This document shows, piece after piece, positions 49,095 to 57,749 of a DNA stretch of 64,000 nt. A program made the position numbers and the translations under genes. Under the pieces are notes generated by a model. That model did not search any database. It saw only the letters and a program-made list of their open reading frames with translations, and was not told where the DNA came from. The stretch comes from Rhizobium sp. 007 (GTDB taxonomy: Bacteria; Pseudomonadota; Alphaproteobacteria; Rhizobiales; Rhizobiaceae), in contig NZ_CP064187.1 in the NCBI RefSeq assembly GCF_015353075.1, forward strand, positions 1,550,001 through 1,614,000, given 5' to 3'. Within the stretch, counting starts at the first letter, position 1. Every line of letters starts with the position of its first letter.

Positions 49095-49661
49095 ATGAAA
49101 CTTTTCTATATTGCATTTGCCGGCGTGCTTTACCTCGCCTCCTTCGTTGGCGACGTGTTTGCCCAGGCCGACCACACGCTGACGATCCAACTCAAGGATG
49201 GTCCCGTCGTGATCCAGCTGATGCCGGACGTGGCTCCCAAGCACGTAGCGCAGATCGAGGCGCTGGCGAAGAAGGGGGCCTATGACAACGTGGCCTTCCA
49301 CCGCGTCATCGACGGCTTCATGGCGCAGACCGGCGACGTGCAGTACGGCAATATGTCGAAGGGCTACGATCCGAGCCTTGCGGGCACCGGCGGCTCCGAT
49401 CTGCCGAACATTCCGGCCGAATTCTCCAAGGAGCCGTTCGTTCGCGGCACGGTGGGCATGGCGCGTGCCCAGGATCCGAATTCGGCAAACTCGCAGTTCT
49501 TCATCATGTTCGCGGACGGCTCCTTCCTGAACGGCCAGTACACGGCTGTCGGCAAGGTCGTCTCCGGCATGGAAAACGTCGACAAGATCAAGCGCGGCGC
49601 CGGCCAAAACGGCGAAGTGACCGATCCCGACCGCATGGTCAAAGTTACCACCGGCAAGTGA
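49095..49661 (+). CDS. Periplasmic peptidyl-prolyl cis-trans isomerase (cyclophilin)
   Basis: This 188-residue cyclophilin catalyses proline isomerisation during folding. A signal peptide (residues 1-25, ending VFAQA) directs it to the periplasm. Core segments are VAFHRVIDGFMAQTGD, the active region with Arg in FHRV, and NSANSQFFIMFADGSFLNGQYTAVGKV. It matches PpiA-type enzymes. A cytoplasmic paralogue follows 24 bp downstream, so one operon serves both compartments. Confidence 0.92.
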   Translation: MKLFYIAFAGVLYLASFVGDVFAQADHTLTIQLKDGPVVIQLMPDVAPKHVAQIEALAKKGAYDNVAFHRVIDGFMAQTGDVQYGNMSKGYDPSLAGTGGSDLPNIPAEFSKEPFVRGTVGMARAQDPNSANSQFFIMFADGSFLNGQYTAVGKVVSGMENVDKIKRGAGQNGEVTDPDRMVKVTTGK

Positions 49662-49685
49662 TTTAGTGAAAAGAGGAGAATAAAA

Positions 49686-50195
49686 ATGGCCGAGATCAAG
49701 GATCCGGAAAACACCGTTATCCTGGAAACCACCAAGGGCAAGGTTGTCATCCAGCTGCTGCCGCAGGTGGCCCCCGAGCATGTCGCCCGGATTAAGGAGC
49801 TTTCTCGCGAAAAGGCCTATGACGGTGTCGTCTTCCACCGCGTCATCCCCGACTTCATGGCGCAGACCGGCGACGTCCAGTTCGGCAAGAAGGGCGGCGA
49901 GAACTTCAACCCGGGCCGCGCCGGCATGGGCGGCTCGTCGAAGCCTGACCTGAAGGCAGAATTCTCCGCGACGCCGCATGTCCGCGGCACCTGCTCGATG
50001 GCGCGCTCGCAAAGTCCGAACTCGGCAAACAGCCAGTTCTTCATCTGCTTCACCGATGCGCCGTGGCTGAACAAGCAATACTCCGTCTGGGGCCAGGTCA
50101 TCGAAGGCATGGATGTAGTCGACACGATCAAGAAGGGCGAACCGGTCAGCGATCCGGACTCCATCGTCTCGATGCGGGTTGCCGCCGACGCCTGA
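49686..50195 (+). CDS. ppiB: Cytoplasmic peptidyl-prolyl cis-trans isomerase (cyclophilin)
   Basis: This 169-residue cyclophilin lacks a signal peptide. Active-site segments are VVFHRVIPDFMAQTGDVQFG and QSPNSANSQFFICFTDAPWLNKQYSVWGQV. AGAGGAGAA precedes the ATG. It is closely related to the upstream periplasmic copy, probably an old tandem duplication with retargeting. A long hairpin follows the stop. Confidence 0.92.
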   Translation: MAEIKDPENTVILETTKGKVVIQLLPQVAPEHVARIKELSREKAYDGVVFHRVIPDFMAQTGDVQFGKKGGENFNPGRAGMGGSSKPDLKAEFSATPHVRGTCSMARSQSPNSANSQFFICFTDAPWLNKQYSVWGQVIEGMDVVDTIKKGEPVSDPDSIVSMRVAADA

Positions 50196-50210
50196 TTGTG
50201 ATTTCTGCTG

Positions 50211-50245
50211 AAACCCGCCCTTGCGCGAAGGCGTCGGGCGGGTTT
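50211..50245 (+). terminator. Hairpin between ppiB and queA
   Basis: AAACCCGCCC and GGGCGGGTTT form a perfect 10-bp stem with a 15-base loop, 15 bp after the ppiB stop. The T-run is short (TTT inside the arm, then CGCTTT), so termination may be partial. Confidence 0.65.
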
Positions 50246-50266
50246 CGCTTTGCCTGAAAGTGCCCG

Positions 50267-51352
50267 ATGCGCGTAGACCTTTTCGATTTCGACCTTCCGG
50301 CTGAACGGATCGCCTTGCGGCCCGCCGAGCCACGCGATAGCGCGCGCCTGCTCGTCATCGATCCGCATGCTGAACCGGCTCTCGGCGACCATGCCGTCGG
50401 CGAGCTGCCGTCGTTCCTGCGGGCAGGGGATGCGCTTGTCTTCAATGACACCAAGGTCATTCCCGCGCAGCTCGAGGGCGTCCGCCATCGTGAAGGGGCA
50501 GGCGGCCAGCAGGTCTCGGCGACATTGCATATGCGCGTCGGCGCCAGCCGCTGGAAGGCATTTTCCAAGCCCGGCAAACGCATTAAGGTCGGCGATCGTA
50601 TCGCCTTCGGCCACGGCGGTGAAAGCTGCTTCCTCGGCCAGCTCGATTGCACCGTCGAGGAGAAAGGCGAGGGCGGTGAAGTCACCCTTGCCTTCGATCT
50701 TTCCGGCCCGGCGCTGGACGAGGCAATCGCCTCCGTCGGCCATATCCCGCTGCCGCCCTACATCGCCGCCAAGCGTCCGGACGACGAACGCGACCGCACC
50801 GATTACCAGACGATCTATGCCCGCGAGGAAGGTGCCGTCGCAGCGCCCACAGCCGGCCTGCATTTCACGCCACGACTTTTTGAGGCAATCGACAAGGCCG
50901 GCGTCGAGCGCCATTTCGTGACGCTGCATGTCGGCGCCGGTACCTTCCTGCCGGTCAAGGCCGATGATACTGACGATCACAAGATGCATCTCGAAAGCGG
51001 CTATGTCAGCGCCGAGACGGCGGCAAAGCTGAATGCCGTCAAGGCGAGGGGCGGGCGCATCATTTGTGTCGGCACGACATCGCTACGGCTGATCGAAAGC
51101 GCGACCGCGGACGATGGAGGAATCCGCGCCTGGGCGGGCGCCACCGGCATCTTCATCACGCCCGGCTACCGTTTCAAGGCAGTCGATATCCTGATGACCA
51201 ATTTCCACCTGCCGCGCTCGACGCTCTTCATGCTGGTTTCGGCCTTTGCGGGTTTCGAAACCATGCAGGCGGCATACAAACACGCCATTTCGACAGGTTA
51301 CCGTTTCTATTCATACGGGGATGCGAGCCTTCTTTTCCGGAAAGACAGATGA
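50267..51352 (+). CDS. queA: S-adenosylmethionine:tRNA ribosyltransferase-isomerase
   Basis: This 361-residue enzyme converts preQ1 in tRNA to epoxyqueuosine using the ribosyl part of SAM. Family segments are [29 protein letters not shown] at the start, [21 protein letters not shown] and [17 protein letters not shown]. Length is normal for the alphaproteobacterial form. Its stop overlaps the tgt start in ATGA, linking two consecutive queuosine steps in one operon. Confidence 0.96.
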   Translation: MRVDLFDFDLPAERIALRPAEPRDSARLLVIDPHAEPALGDHAVGELPSFLRAGDALVFNDTKVIPAQLEGVRHREGAGGQQVSATLHMRVGASRWKAFSKPGKRIKVGDRIAFGHGGESCFLGQLDCTVEEKGEGGEVTLAFDLSGPALDEAIASVGHIPLPPYIAAKRPDDERDRTDYQTIYAREEGAVAAPTAGLHFTPRLFEAIDKAGVERHFVTLHVGAGTFLPVKADDTDDHKMHLESGYVSAETAAKLNAVKARGGRIICVGTTSLRLIESATADDGGIRAWAGATGIFITPGYRFKAVDILMTNFHLPRSTLFMLVSAFAGFETMQAAYKHAISTGYRFYSYGDASLLFRKDR

Positions 51353-52479
51353 CCGAGAATTTCCAGTTCACGCTCAGAAGAACCGATGCAGGCGCCCGCC
51401 TCGGCGAAATCTCAATGCCGCGCGGCACCATCCGCACGCCGGCCTTCATGCCGGTCGGCACGGTCGGCACCGTCAAGGCCATGTATCTCGACCAGGTTCG
51501 CGAAACGGGCGCCGACATCATTCTTGGCAACACCTACCACCTGATGCTGCGCCCGACGGCAGAACGCGTGGCGCGCCTCGGCGGCCTACACAGCCTCATC
51601 CGCTGGGAACATCCGATCCTGACGGATTCCGGCGGCTTCCAGGTCATGTCACTTTCAGGTCTTCGCAAGCTCGACGAGCAAGGCGTCACCTTCAAGTCGC
51701 ATGTCGACGGCAGCCTGCATCACATGTCGCCGGAGCGCTCGATCGAAATCCAGGGGCTGCTCGACTCCGATATCCAGATGCAGCTTGACGAATGCGTGGC
51801 GCTTCCGGCTGAACCGCGCGAGATTGAACGCGCAATGGAGCTTTCGCTGCGCTGGGCTGAACGCTGCAAGGTCGCCTTCGGCAACCAGCTGGGCAAGGCG
51901 ATGTTCGGCATCGTGCAGGGCGGTGACATTCCCGCACTCCGCATCCGCTCGGCCGAAGAGCTGGCACAGCTTGACCTCAAGGGTTATGCGGTCGGCGGTC
52001 TTGCGGTTGGCGAACCGCAGGACGTCATGCTGAAGATGCTCGAGGAAACTTTGCCGGTGCTGCCCGGCGAAAAGCCGCGCTACCTCATGGGCGTAGGCAC
52101 GCCCGACGATATCCTGAAATCGGTTGCCCGCGGCATCGACATGTTCGACTGCGTGATGCCGACCCGCTCCGGCCGCCATGGCCTGGCCTTTACCCGCCGC
52201 GGCAGGGTCAATATCCGCAACGCTCGCCACGCGGAGGATCTGCGTCCGCTCGACGAGCAGTCGAATTGCCCGGCCTCGCGCGATTATTCGCGCGCTTATC
52301 TCCACCATCTCGTCCGCGCCAACGAGGCGCTCGGCGGCATGCTGCTCTCGTGGCACAATCTCAGCTACTATCAAGAACTGATGCAGGGCATCCGCACGGC
52401 GATTGCCGAGGGTCGCTTCGCCGATTTCATGGCGGAAACCCAGGAGGAGTGGGCAAAGGGCGATCTCGAGCGCGCTTGA
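51349..52479 (+). CDS. tgt: tRNA-guanine transglycosylase (queuine/preQ1)
   Basis: This 376-residue enzyme exchanges guanine-34 for preQ1 in GU(N) tRNAs. Catalytic Asp93 ([10 protein letters not shown]) and nucleophile Asp264 ([13 protein letters not shown]) are present, as is GIVQGG. The structural zinc site, normally Cys-x-Cys-x2-Cys plus His, reads Ser305-Asn-Cys307-Pro-Ala-Ser310 with His336, so two ligands are missing. ATG 51349 overlaps the queA stop. It must act before QueA in the pathway despite the gene order. Confidence 0.95.
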   Translation: MTENFQFTLRRTDAGARLGEISMPRGTIRTPAFMPVGTVGTVKAMYLDQVRETGADIILGNTYHLMLRPTAERVARLGGLHSLIRWEHPILTDSGGFQVMSLSGLRKLDEQGVTFKSHVDGSLHHMSPERSIEIQGLLDSDIQMQLDECVALPAEPREIERAMELSLRWAERCKVAFGNQLGKAMFGIVQGGDIPALRIRSAEELAQLDLKGYAVGGLAVGEPQDVMLKMLEETLPVLPGEKPRYLMGVGTPDDILKSVARGIDMFDCVMPTRSGRHGLAFTRRGRVNIRNARHAEDLRPLDEQSNCPASRDYSRAYLHHLVRANEALGGMLLSWHNLSYYQELMQGIRTAIAEGRFADFMAETQEEWAKGDLERA

Positions 52480-52702
52480 GGCCGATGGTCTGCCGGTTGT
52501 CGGCGCGAGCCAGGGCGCGCCGCGCCTGACGATCTCCAGGCAGGTCCAGATCACCGTCGGGACGCTGGTTCTGTTGTCGGTGCTGTGCGAATTTCTCCTT
52601 CATCCGGCAGCTTTTGCTTTCGCCGGCCTTCTCGGCGCCGCGCTCGCATTTTCAGGCATAAGCGGCTGGTGCGGCCTGGCGATCCTTCTTTCCCGCATGC
52701 AT
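52476..52702 (+). pseudogene. Remnant of a rhodanese/DUF2892 membrane protein gene
   Basis: A frame entering from the end of tgt encodes [13 protein letters not shown], then RQVQITVGTLVLLSVLCEF and AFSGISGWCGLAILLSRM. This is the linker plus two-helix DUF2892 tail of rhodanese-type proteins such as YgaP. No start codon or rhodanese domain precedes it because tgt occupies that space. The usual Pro-Trp-Asn end is lost: one base change or shift at about 52700 sends it into unrelated sequence. I read it as a 3' fragment left by a deletion. Confidence 0.55.
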
Positions 52703-52728
52703 TTGGAACAGGGTCGGCTGCACCGCCG

Positions 52729-53157
52729 TCAAATGCCTTTGCTGTCGGTGTTCGGCACGATCTGCACGCCGTTGATCTTGTAGCCGCCGTCGGGCTGCCG
52801 CATCATCTGGTAGATCGCCGTCCAGTCCTTGCCGTCCCGGCCGGATATCAGGACCTCGTGATAGATCATCGCGCCGTTATCGATGGAGCGGCTGCGGCCG
52901 AAAGCATAGTTCCCGGGATGATAGACGGGTTCGTAGCGCTTCTTCACCATCGCAAAGAAGACGCCCTTGTCCGGATACATCGCCTTAATGCCGGGCGCTG
53001 CAAAGGAATAGGCCGTCTCCGCATCATCCTTCAGGAAGGCCGTAATCTGATCCTCGATGATATGCCGCGTCGTCTCGACCGGATCTTCGGCCCGCGCCGG
53101 TATCGATACAAAGATCAAAGCAGCACACAGCGCAGACACAGAGGATAAAGCGCGCAT
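52729..53157 (-). CDS. DUF4864 family exported protein
   Basis: This 142-residue protein has a signal peptide (MRALSSVSALCAALIFVSIPARA) and a DUF4864 fold: HIIEDQITAFLKDDAETAYSFAAPGIKAMYP, then YHPGNYAFGRSR and a C-terminal DGGYKINGVQIV typical of NTF2-like proteins. Function is unknown. ATG 53157 gives the signal peptide and follows GGAGAGAAATCC; longer frames upstream are not supported. Confidence 0.82.
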   Translation of the reverse strand: MRALSSVSALCAALIFVSIPARAEDPVETTRHIIEDQITAFLKDDAETAYSFAAPGIKAMYPDKGVFFAMVKKRYEPVYHPGNYAFGRSRSIDNGAMIYHEVLISGRDGKDWTAIYQMMRQPDGGYKINGVQIVPNTDSKGI

Positions 53158-53286
53158 GGATTTCTCTCCGGCGATATAAAGCGGAGTGTAGAGTACTTTG
53201 CAGATTTGGAAAGTGGGGCAGTTGCTGCGTTCATGCAGGCTGTCAGCTCGCACGGCGTCCTCCACCGTCGCGGAAGTCCTTGCGCG

Positions 53287-53430
53287 TCACCTTGCGTCTG
53301 TGTCGAAGACCAAAAGCGACATCCGTCCTCCGTCTGCAGCGGCGACTTGGTGTGCCGCCAGCAACGGCAGTCCCGATGGAAGCAAGCGCGGCCGCACGCC
53401 CTTTTGAATTGGGAGATCTTCGGCAGTCAT
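53287..53430 (-). CDS. Short hypothetical protein, 47 residues
   Basis: A frame with a good ribosome site (AAGGGAG 7 bp before ATG 53430) encodes MTAEDLPIQKGVRPRLLPSG and ends SLLVFDTDAR. No membrane helix or known motif is seen. It lies 59 bp after the MFS gene in the same direction. It could be a real small gene or the start of a truncated one; I do not recognise it. Confidence 0.35.
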   Translation of the reverse strand: MTAEDLPIQKGVRPRLLPSGLPLLAAHQVAAADGGRMSLLVFDTDAR

Positions 53431-53489
53431 GCTGGCTCCCTTGGTAAAATCCGGCATACCAACGATGCGGCGCGAGGCAAGTGCCTCGA

Positions 53490-54698
53490 TCAGCCCCGTC
53501 GTCTCTCCGCCATCAGAAGCACCGCCAGTACAAAACAGATAAGGCTCAGGGACGATGGCAGCCCTTGGTGTCCGATCAGTTGCATCGCTAGTCCTGTCGC
53601 GGGCGAGCCCACGATGCCGCCGATACCCCATACGAACGCGAAGGCCGCGTTTCCGGCGATCAAGGCTTGACCGATGAAACGCTCGCCGAGTTGGATCAGC
53701 GACATGGTGTAAATCCCAAATGAGACCCCGCCCCAGACGAAAACGAGCGGCCAGATGAGCCACGCGTTGAAGAGCGACGGCAGCAGCAGGCAGCCGGCCA
53801 GCGAAGCCAGGGCACAGAATAGCATGGTCCGCGTCGAGCCGAACCGTTCGGCCACGCGCCCGAGCAATATCTGCAGGACGGCATTGCCTGCGGTGAAACA
53901 GGCGATGAGCGAAGCGATACGTGCTTCGGCACTGCCAAGCGCGGTACCATAAACCGTGAATAAGGAAATCACGACTTGCTCGAAGGCGGCAGCAGTGAAA
54001 ACCGCGAACAACAGAAGGGGTGCCCGTGCGAAGAAGCCGCCGACCGATGTTGCCTCACCTTCATGCGGCATCTTCGGCAGGCGCGGCACGACCGCAAGTA
54101 CGATCAAGCCGCAGAGAGGGAAGGCCACGATGCCGATCATGAAGGGCGGCCAGCCCTGCGTGCCGACAAGGCCGAGCGACAGCGGGCCGATGGCGAAGCC
54201 ACCCGAAACGATCGATGAATAGAGGCCCATGATGCGGCCCCGGCGTGGCGCGGGCGTGATCGTGATCAGCCAGGTTTCGCTGATCACGTAAAGCGGATTG
54301 GCGAAGAAGCCGAGCAGGAAGCGCAGAGGCAGCCAGGCCCAGACCTCCTGCTTCCAGGCAATCGCGATCAGGATGAGCGCGGCGAGGGTGGAACAAAGGA
54401 TCGCAAGCCGCGCCGCGCCCACGCGCCGCGCCAGCGTCGGAACGAAGGGCGCGGATACAATGAAACCCAGCGGCGTCATCGCCGCCGACAAGCCGATCAG
54501 GCCGGGCGCCGTCCCCTGCCGCTCCAGGATGAAGCTGAGCAGCGGATAGGTCAGCCCCTGTGCCACGGCGAACACCGTGACCGTCGCGATGATGCCCGCC
54601 ATCGCGGCCCATGGGATCCGATCCTCTCGCGGGGACGTCGTGCTGTGCAAGTGCCGGCAAACCGTTGCGGCACGCGGAAACTGGCGCTCCGGTGTCAT
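53490..54698 (-). CDS. MFS transporter, probable drug or metabolite exporter
   Basis: This 402-residue major facilitator has about twelve membrane helices, the first near residues 32-52 (AAMAGIIATVTVFAVAQGLTY). It has the loop 2-3 type motif in VPTLARRVGAARLAIL and PRRGRIMGLYSS after helix 5. It resembles YcaD/UMF-like MFS exporters. The first 30 residues are polar and could mean the true start is Met33, but no better ribosome site supports that. It starts 13 bp after the DUF1127 gene and is probably in its transcript. Substrate unknown. Confidence 0.82.
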   Translation of the reverse strand: MTPERQFPRAATVCRHLHSTTSPREDRIPWAAMAGIIATVTVFAVAQGLTYPLLSFILERQGTAPGLIGLSAAMTPLGFIVSAPFVPTLARRVGAARLAILCSTLAALILIAIAWKQEVWAWLPLRFLLGFFANPLYVISETWLITITPAPRRGRIMGLYSSIVSGGFAIGPLSLGLVGTQGWPPFMIGIVAFPLCGLIVLAVVPRLPKMPHEGEATSVGGFFARAPLLLFAVFTAAAFEQVVISLFTVYGTALGSAEARIASLIACFTAGNAVLQILLGRVAERFGSTRTMLFCALASLAGCLLLPSLFNAWLIWPLVFVWGGVSFGIYTMSLIQLGERFIGQALIAGNAAFAFVWGIGGIVGSPATGLAMQLIGHQGLPSSLSLICFVLAVLLMAERRRG

Positions 54699-54711
54699 TG
54701 CAGCATTCGCC

Positions 54712-54927
54712 TTATCGCTGCCAGAAGGGCTTGGCGATCTCTGCCTCGACCTGCCGCCTCGTCAGACCGATATCGTCGATCAAATGGGGATCATCCTTTG
54801 ACTTTTGCTCAAGTTGCCAGCGAAGGCGTTTGCGCTCGTCCCAGGTCGCGATAACGCTTCGCAGGGTCGCCAGGCTGTAAGTCCGACGCGAAACTTTCGC
54901 CAGCCCCACGGGGGGAACATCGTTCAT
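54712..54927 (-). CDS. DUF1127 small basic protein
   Basis: This 71-residue protein contains the DUF1127 core (about residues 25-68), WDERKRLRWQLEQ...DDPHLIDDIGLTRRQVEAEIAKPFW, an Arg-rich two-helix unit. Short DUF1127 proteins in Agrobacterium affect phosphate uptake and RNA turnover, and the domain binds RNA. ATG 54927 is set by GGAGG 6 bp upstream. It precedes the MFS gene and is divergent from the winged-helix regulator (126-bp gap). Confidence 0.85.
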   Translation of the reverse strand: MNDVPPVGLAKVSRRTYSLATLRSVIATWDERKRLRWQLEQKSKDDPHLIDDIGLTRRQVEAEIAKPFWQR

Positions 54928-55053
54928 GGCAACCTCCATATGGTTTGAGGGTCCAGAGCCCTCGACCTGAAAGAGGTTGAATTCTGCAGGATACGAAGGG
55001 CGCCGTAATTAAGCTCCCCCAAATAGTTCCAAAAACTTCCAAACAGGCTATAG

Positions 55054-56571
55054 ATGCGCCGTATGCAGGGATCGCGCTTTGCCTTTGGTCCGTTCGTGCT
55101 TGATCCGGGTGCCGGAACGCTCCTTCGGAACGATGATCCCGTTGCCGTCGGCTACCGCGGACTAAAGCTGCTTGCGGCGCTTGTCGGACGGCCTGGCGAA
55201 ATCCTGGGCAAGGCCGAGTTGATGGACGCGGCGTGGCCGGGCACAGCCGTCGAGGAAGGTAACCTCACCGTCCAGATCGCGCAGCTCAGGAAGCTGCTTG
55301 GTCCGGCCACCGATGGCGGTGAATGGATCGCCACGGTTCCGCGCGTCGGCTACCGCTTCACGGGGGCCATCGAACACCTCGGTGGCGCGAAGCAAAAACC
55401 TTTGCCACTGCCCGACAAGCCATCGATAGCCGTGCTGCCCTTCGTGAATGTCAGCAACGATCCCGAGCAGGAATCCTTCGCGGATGGGTTGACTGAAGAC
55501 CTGATTACCGACCTGTCCAGGATCTCCGGCCTGTTCGTCATCGCGCGCAACTCGGCCTTTGCCTACAAGGGAAAGGCGATGGCTGTGCGCGGGATCGCTG
55601 AGGACCTCGGCGTGCGCTACCTCCTGGAGGGGAGCGCAAGACGTGCCGCTGGGCGCGTACGCATCAACGCCCAGCTGGTCGACGCGGTGAGTGGCGATCA
55701 TCTATGGGCGGAACGCTTCGATCGCAGCCTGGACGATATCTTTGCCGTTCAGGACGAGGTCACTGGCAAAATCGTGGAGGCGCTGCTCGGCCGGCTGCGT
55801 GCACCGCCGCCGCGCAATCGGCCCAAAAATCTCGAGGCTTACGATCTCTGCGTGCGGGCGCGCAAGCTGATGGATGACTCGCCGCAGACGGCGCGGGAAG
55901 CGCATCTGATGCTGACGCGCGCGGTTTCGCTCGATCCGGAATATGCCGAGGCCTATCGCTGGCTTGCCGTGAACCACTGGATGGGATGGGTACATAGCGG
56001 CGGACCAACGGAAGCTGCCCGCAGCGACGCTTTGAAGCTTGCGCGCAAAGCTGTAGCACTCGATCCCAACGATGCTGGCTGTCGCTGGAGCCTTGCTTAC
56101 TTGCTTGCCTATGAGCGCAGCTTCGCCGAGGCGGACGCGGAATTCGCCAAGGCGATCGAGCTCGACCCGAACGAAGCCGACACCTGGGCGGCGCTATCCG
56201 ACATTACGGTCCTGGCCGGGCGGGTCGAGGAGGGCCTTGAGCACATCCGCAAGGCGTTCCGGCTGAATCCGCTTCCGGCAAGCTGGTACTATCTGACGCT
56301 CGGCCAGGCGCTATATGCGGCCGGTGAATACGAAGCCGCTATCGAGACACTGCGTCGGGAGGAGACTTATCGTACAAGCTCACGCCGTTTCCTGGCGGCA
56401 AGCCTTGCCCAACTTGGCCGGCTCGACGAGGCGCGCGCAGAGGTCGAACTGTTCCTTGTCGGTAACCCGCATTTCACAACCCGCCACTGGGCCACGACGG
56501 AGCCGTTCCGCGACGCCGCGACGCTCGAGCATTTCGTTGATGGCTACCGCAAGGCCGGTCTTCCGGAGTGA
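55054..56571 (+). CDS. Winged-helix / TolB-like / TPR regulatory protein (CadC-like architecture)
   Basis: This 505-residue protein has three parts. An OmpR/PhoB-type winged helix (about 5-108, LKLLAALVGRPGEILGKAELMDAAW... VPRVGYRF) comes first. A TolB-like/FlgO domain (about 120-245, KPSIAVLPFVNVSNDPEQESFADGLTEDLITDLSRI) follows. The rest is TPR repeats (about 255-490). No membrane helix is seen between them, unlike CadC, and no cyclase domain is present though many relatives carry one. It is probably a DNA-binding regulator with protein-protein repeats. Target genes may include the divergent DUF1127-MFS pair. Confidence 0.82.
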   Translation: MRRMQGSRFAFGPFVLDPGAGTLLRNDDPVAVGYRGLKLLAALVGRPGEILGKAELMDAAWPGTAVEEGNLTVQIAQLRKLLGPATDGGEWIATVPRVGYRFTGAIEHLGGAKQKPLPLPDKPSIAVLPFVNVSNDPEQESFADGLTEDLITDLSRISGLFVIARNSAFAYKGKAMAVRGIAEDLGVRYLLEGSARRAAGRVRINAQLVDAVSGDHLWAERFDRSLDDIFAVQDEVTGKIVEALLGRLRAPPPRNRPKNLEAYDLCVRARKLMDDSPQTAREAHLMLTRAVSLDPEYAEAYRWLAVNHWMGWVHSGGPTEAARSDALKLARKAVALDPNDAGCRWSLAYLLAYERSFAEADAEFAKAIELDPNEADTWAALSDITVLAGRVEEGLEHIRKAFRLNPLPASWYYLTLGQALYAAGEYEAAIETLRREETYRTSSRRFLAASLAQLGRLDEARAEVELFLVGNPHFTTRHWATTEPFRDAATLEHFVDGYRKAGLPE

Positions 56572-56635
56572 CCCTCCCAAACGGCCATTCAATCCGAAGG
56601 CCGCTGTATCGGCGCCTTCGCACCGTTCGTGCGAC

Positions 56636-57028
56636 CTATTCCTCAAAGCGGCTCGTGGTGTCACGATCGCGGTCGTATCGTCTCGTGAGCGGAAACGGCG
56701 GCAACCAGGACTCGCGACGGACGATCCAGCTTTCGTAGGTTGGCATCAGCTGGTCAGGGGCATCCAGGGATCCCAGGTTCACTTCAATTTCGTCTGCGGT
56801 GCGTGCGAAAACGGGTGAGCCGCAGCGGGGACAGAAACACCGCCCCGCGTAGTCGCGTGCTTCGCCATCGATCGTCACCGCATCCTGAGGGAAGATCGCG
56901 GAAGCGTGAAAAAGAGCCCCATGATGCTTCCGGCAGTCGAGACAATGACAAAGGCCGACCCGGTATGGGAGTCCCGACGCCACAATTCGGACGTTGCCGC
57001 ACAGGCAACCGCCGGTGAATCTGTCCAT
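56636..57028 (-). CDS. GFA/CENP-V family zinc protein
   Basis: This 130-residue protein has the complete cysteine set of the family: CLCG (residues 8-11), CHCLDC (27-32) and CFCPRCG (64-70). The C-terminus EVNLGSLDAPDQLMPTYESWIVRRESWL closely resembles that of the gene at the left edge of the window. The substrate is unknown; the name derives from a Paracoccus glutathione-hydroxymethyl protein. It converges with the winged-helix/TPR gene (64 bp apart). Confidence 0.9.
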   Translation of the reverse strand: MDRFTGGCLCGNVRIVASGLPYRVGLCHCLDCRKHHGALFHASAIFPQDAVTIDGEARDYAGRCFCPRCGSPVFARTADEIEVNLGSLDAPDQLMPTYESWIVRRESWLPPFPLTRRYDRDRDTTSRFEE

Positions 57029-57072
57029 GTTGCGTCTCCTCTAAGGTCAAACGGTCGGACCAGCCTCGATCT

Positions 57073-57135
57073 GACCGGCTGGTCCGGATTGCAAGGCAGA
57101 TAGGGGCGGGTGCATCACCCACCCACAGGCTTTAG
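57073..57135. repeat. 63-bp repeat, copy A
   Basis: This segment matches 59019-59081 inside the ISNCY element: both begin GACCGGCTGG and end GGCTTTAG, share TTGCAAGG and GGGGCGGGTG, and have equal length. It lies in the 259-bp gap between two GFA genes. It may be the trace of a related element. Confidence 0.6.
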
Positions 57136-57287
57136 ATCCCATGAGCAGTGAACAGCGGCCGGCGCTCTGGCAGAGAGTGAGGGCTGCATCAAAGCACTCG
57201 CTCGGAAGGAATAGATCATGGGAACCACACTCGTTCAATCAGAAGTACAGGCCGCTGTCTGTAGTTTCGTATTGCTCTCAACCGAAT

Positions 57288-57704
57288 TTATCCGGGTGGC
57301 ATTCGCTCGAATTTCTGCAACGAGGAATCAATCGTGTCCCACCCATGGCCGCGAATGGTGTATGTGACCAGCTGCGGGTTGAATTGGCCAGGATCGTCAA
57401 GGCTGGTGGCGGGGACCGCAATCAGCTCCGGCATTGCGACGGATGTCAGATAGACCGGTGTTCCACAGGTGGGGCAGAAGGCGTGGACCTTTTCGTTCCC
57501 GCTGTCGCCCGCTACCCGCCAGGTGTTCGGTTCGCCCGTAATTGTCATATCGGCTCGCCGGGGGAAGGTCAGATAGGATCCATGCCCCGTGCCACTTCGT
57601 TTCTGGCAATCGCGACATTGGCAGTGATTCTCGAAGATGGGTTCGCTGCTCGTTTCATAGCGGATCGCGCCGCACGCGCATCCGCCGGCATAAGTCTTGG
57701 TCAT
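57288..57704 (-). CDS. GFA/CENP-V family zinc protein
   Basis: This 138-residue protein has CACG (residues 9-12), CQCRDC (29-34) and FCPTCG. It is a different branch from the other two GFA genes, closer to those found with AHSA1-type proteins. ATG 57704 is preferred (GGGAG 8 bp before it). It follows the AHSA1 gene by 45 bp and is the last gene of an arsR-AHSA1-GFA operon. Substrate unknown. Confidence 0.88.
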   Translation of the reverse strand: MTKTYAGGCACGAIRYETSSEPIFENHCQCRDCQKRSGTGHGSYLTFPRRADMTITGEPNTWRVAGDSGNEKVHAFCPTCGTPVYLTSVAMPELIAVPATSLDDPGQFNPQLVTYTIRGHGWDTIDSSLQKFERMPPG

Positions 57705-57749
57705 TATCATTCTCCCGCTGGCAGACTTGTTAATTGGCACCGCAAGGGA

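Noticed and set aside
50196..50266. preQ1 riboswitch upstream of queA
   Set aside because: The region is filled by a terminator-like hairpin; no preQ1-type leader sequence was recognised.
48572..52479. Search for a defence or phage system in the window
   Set aside because: Genes here are core (coaD, cyclophilins, queA, tgt). No restriction, toxin-antitoxin, CRISPR or phage structural gene was recognised here or elsewhere in the window.
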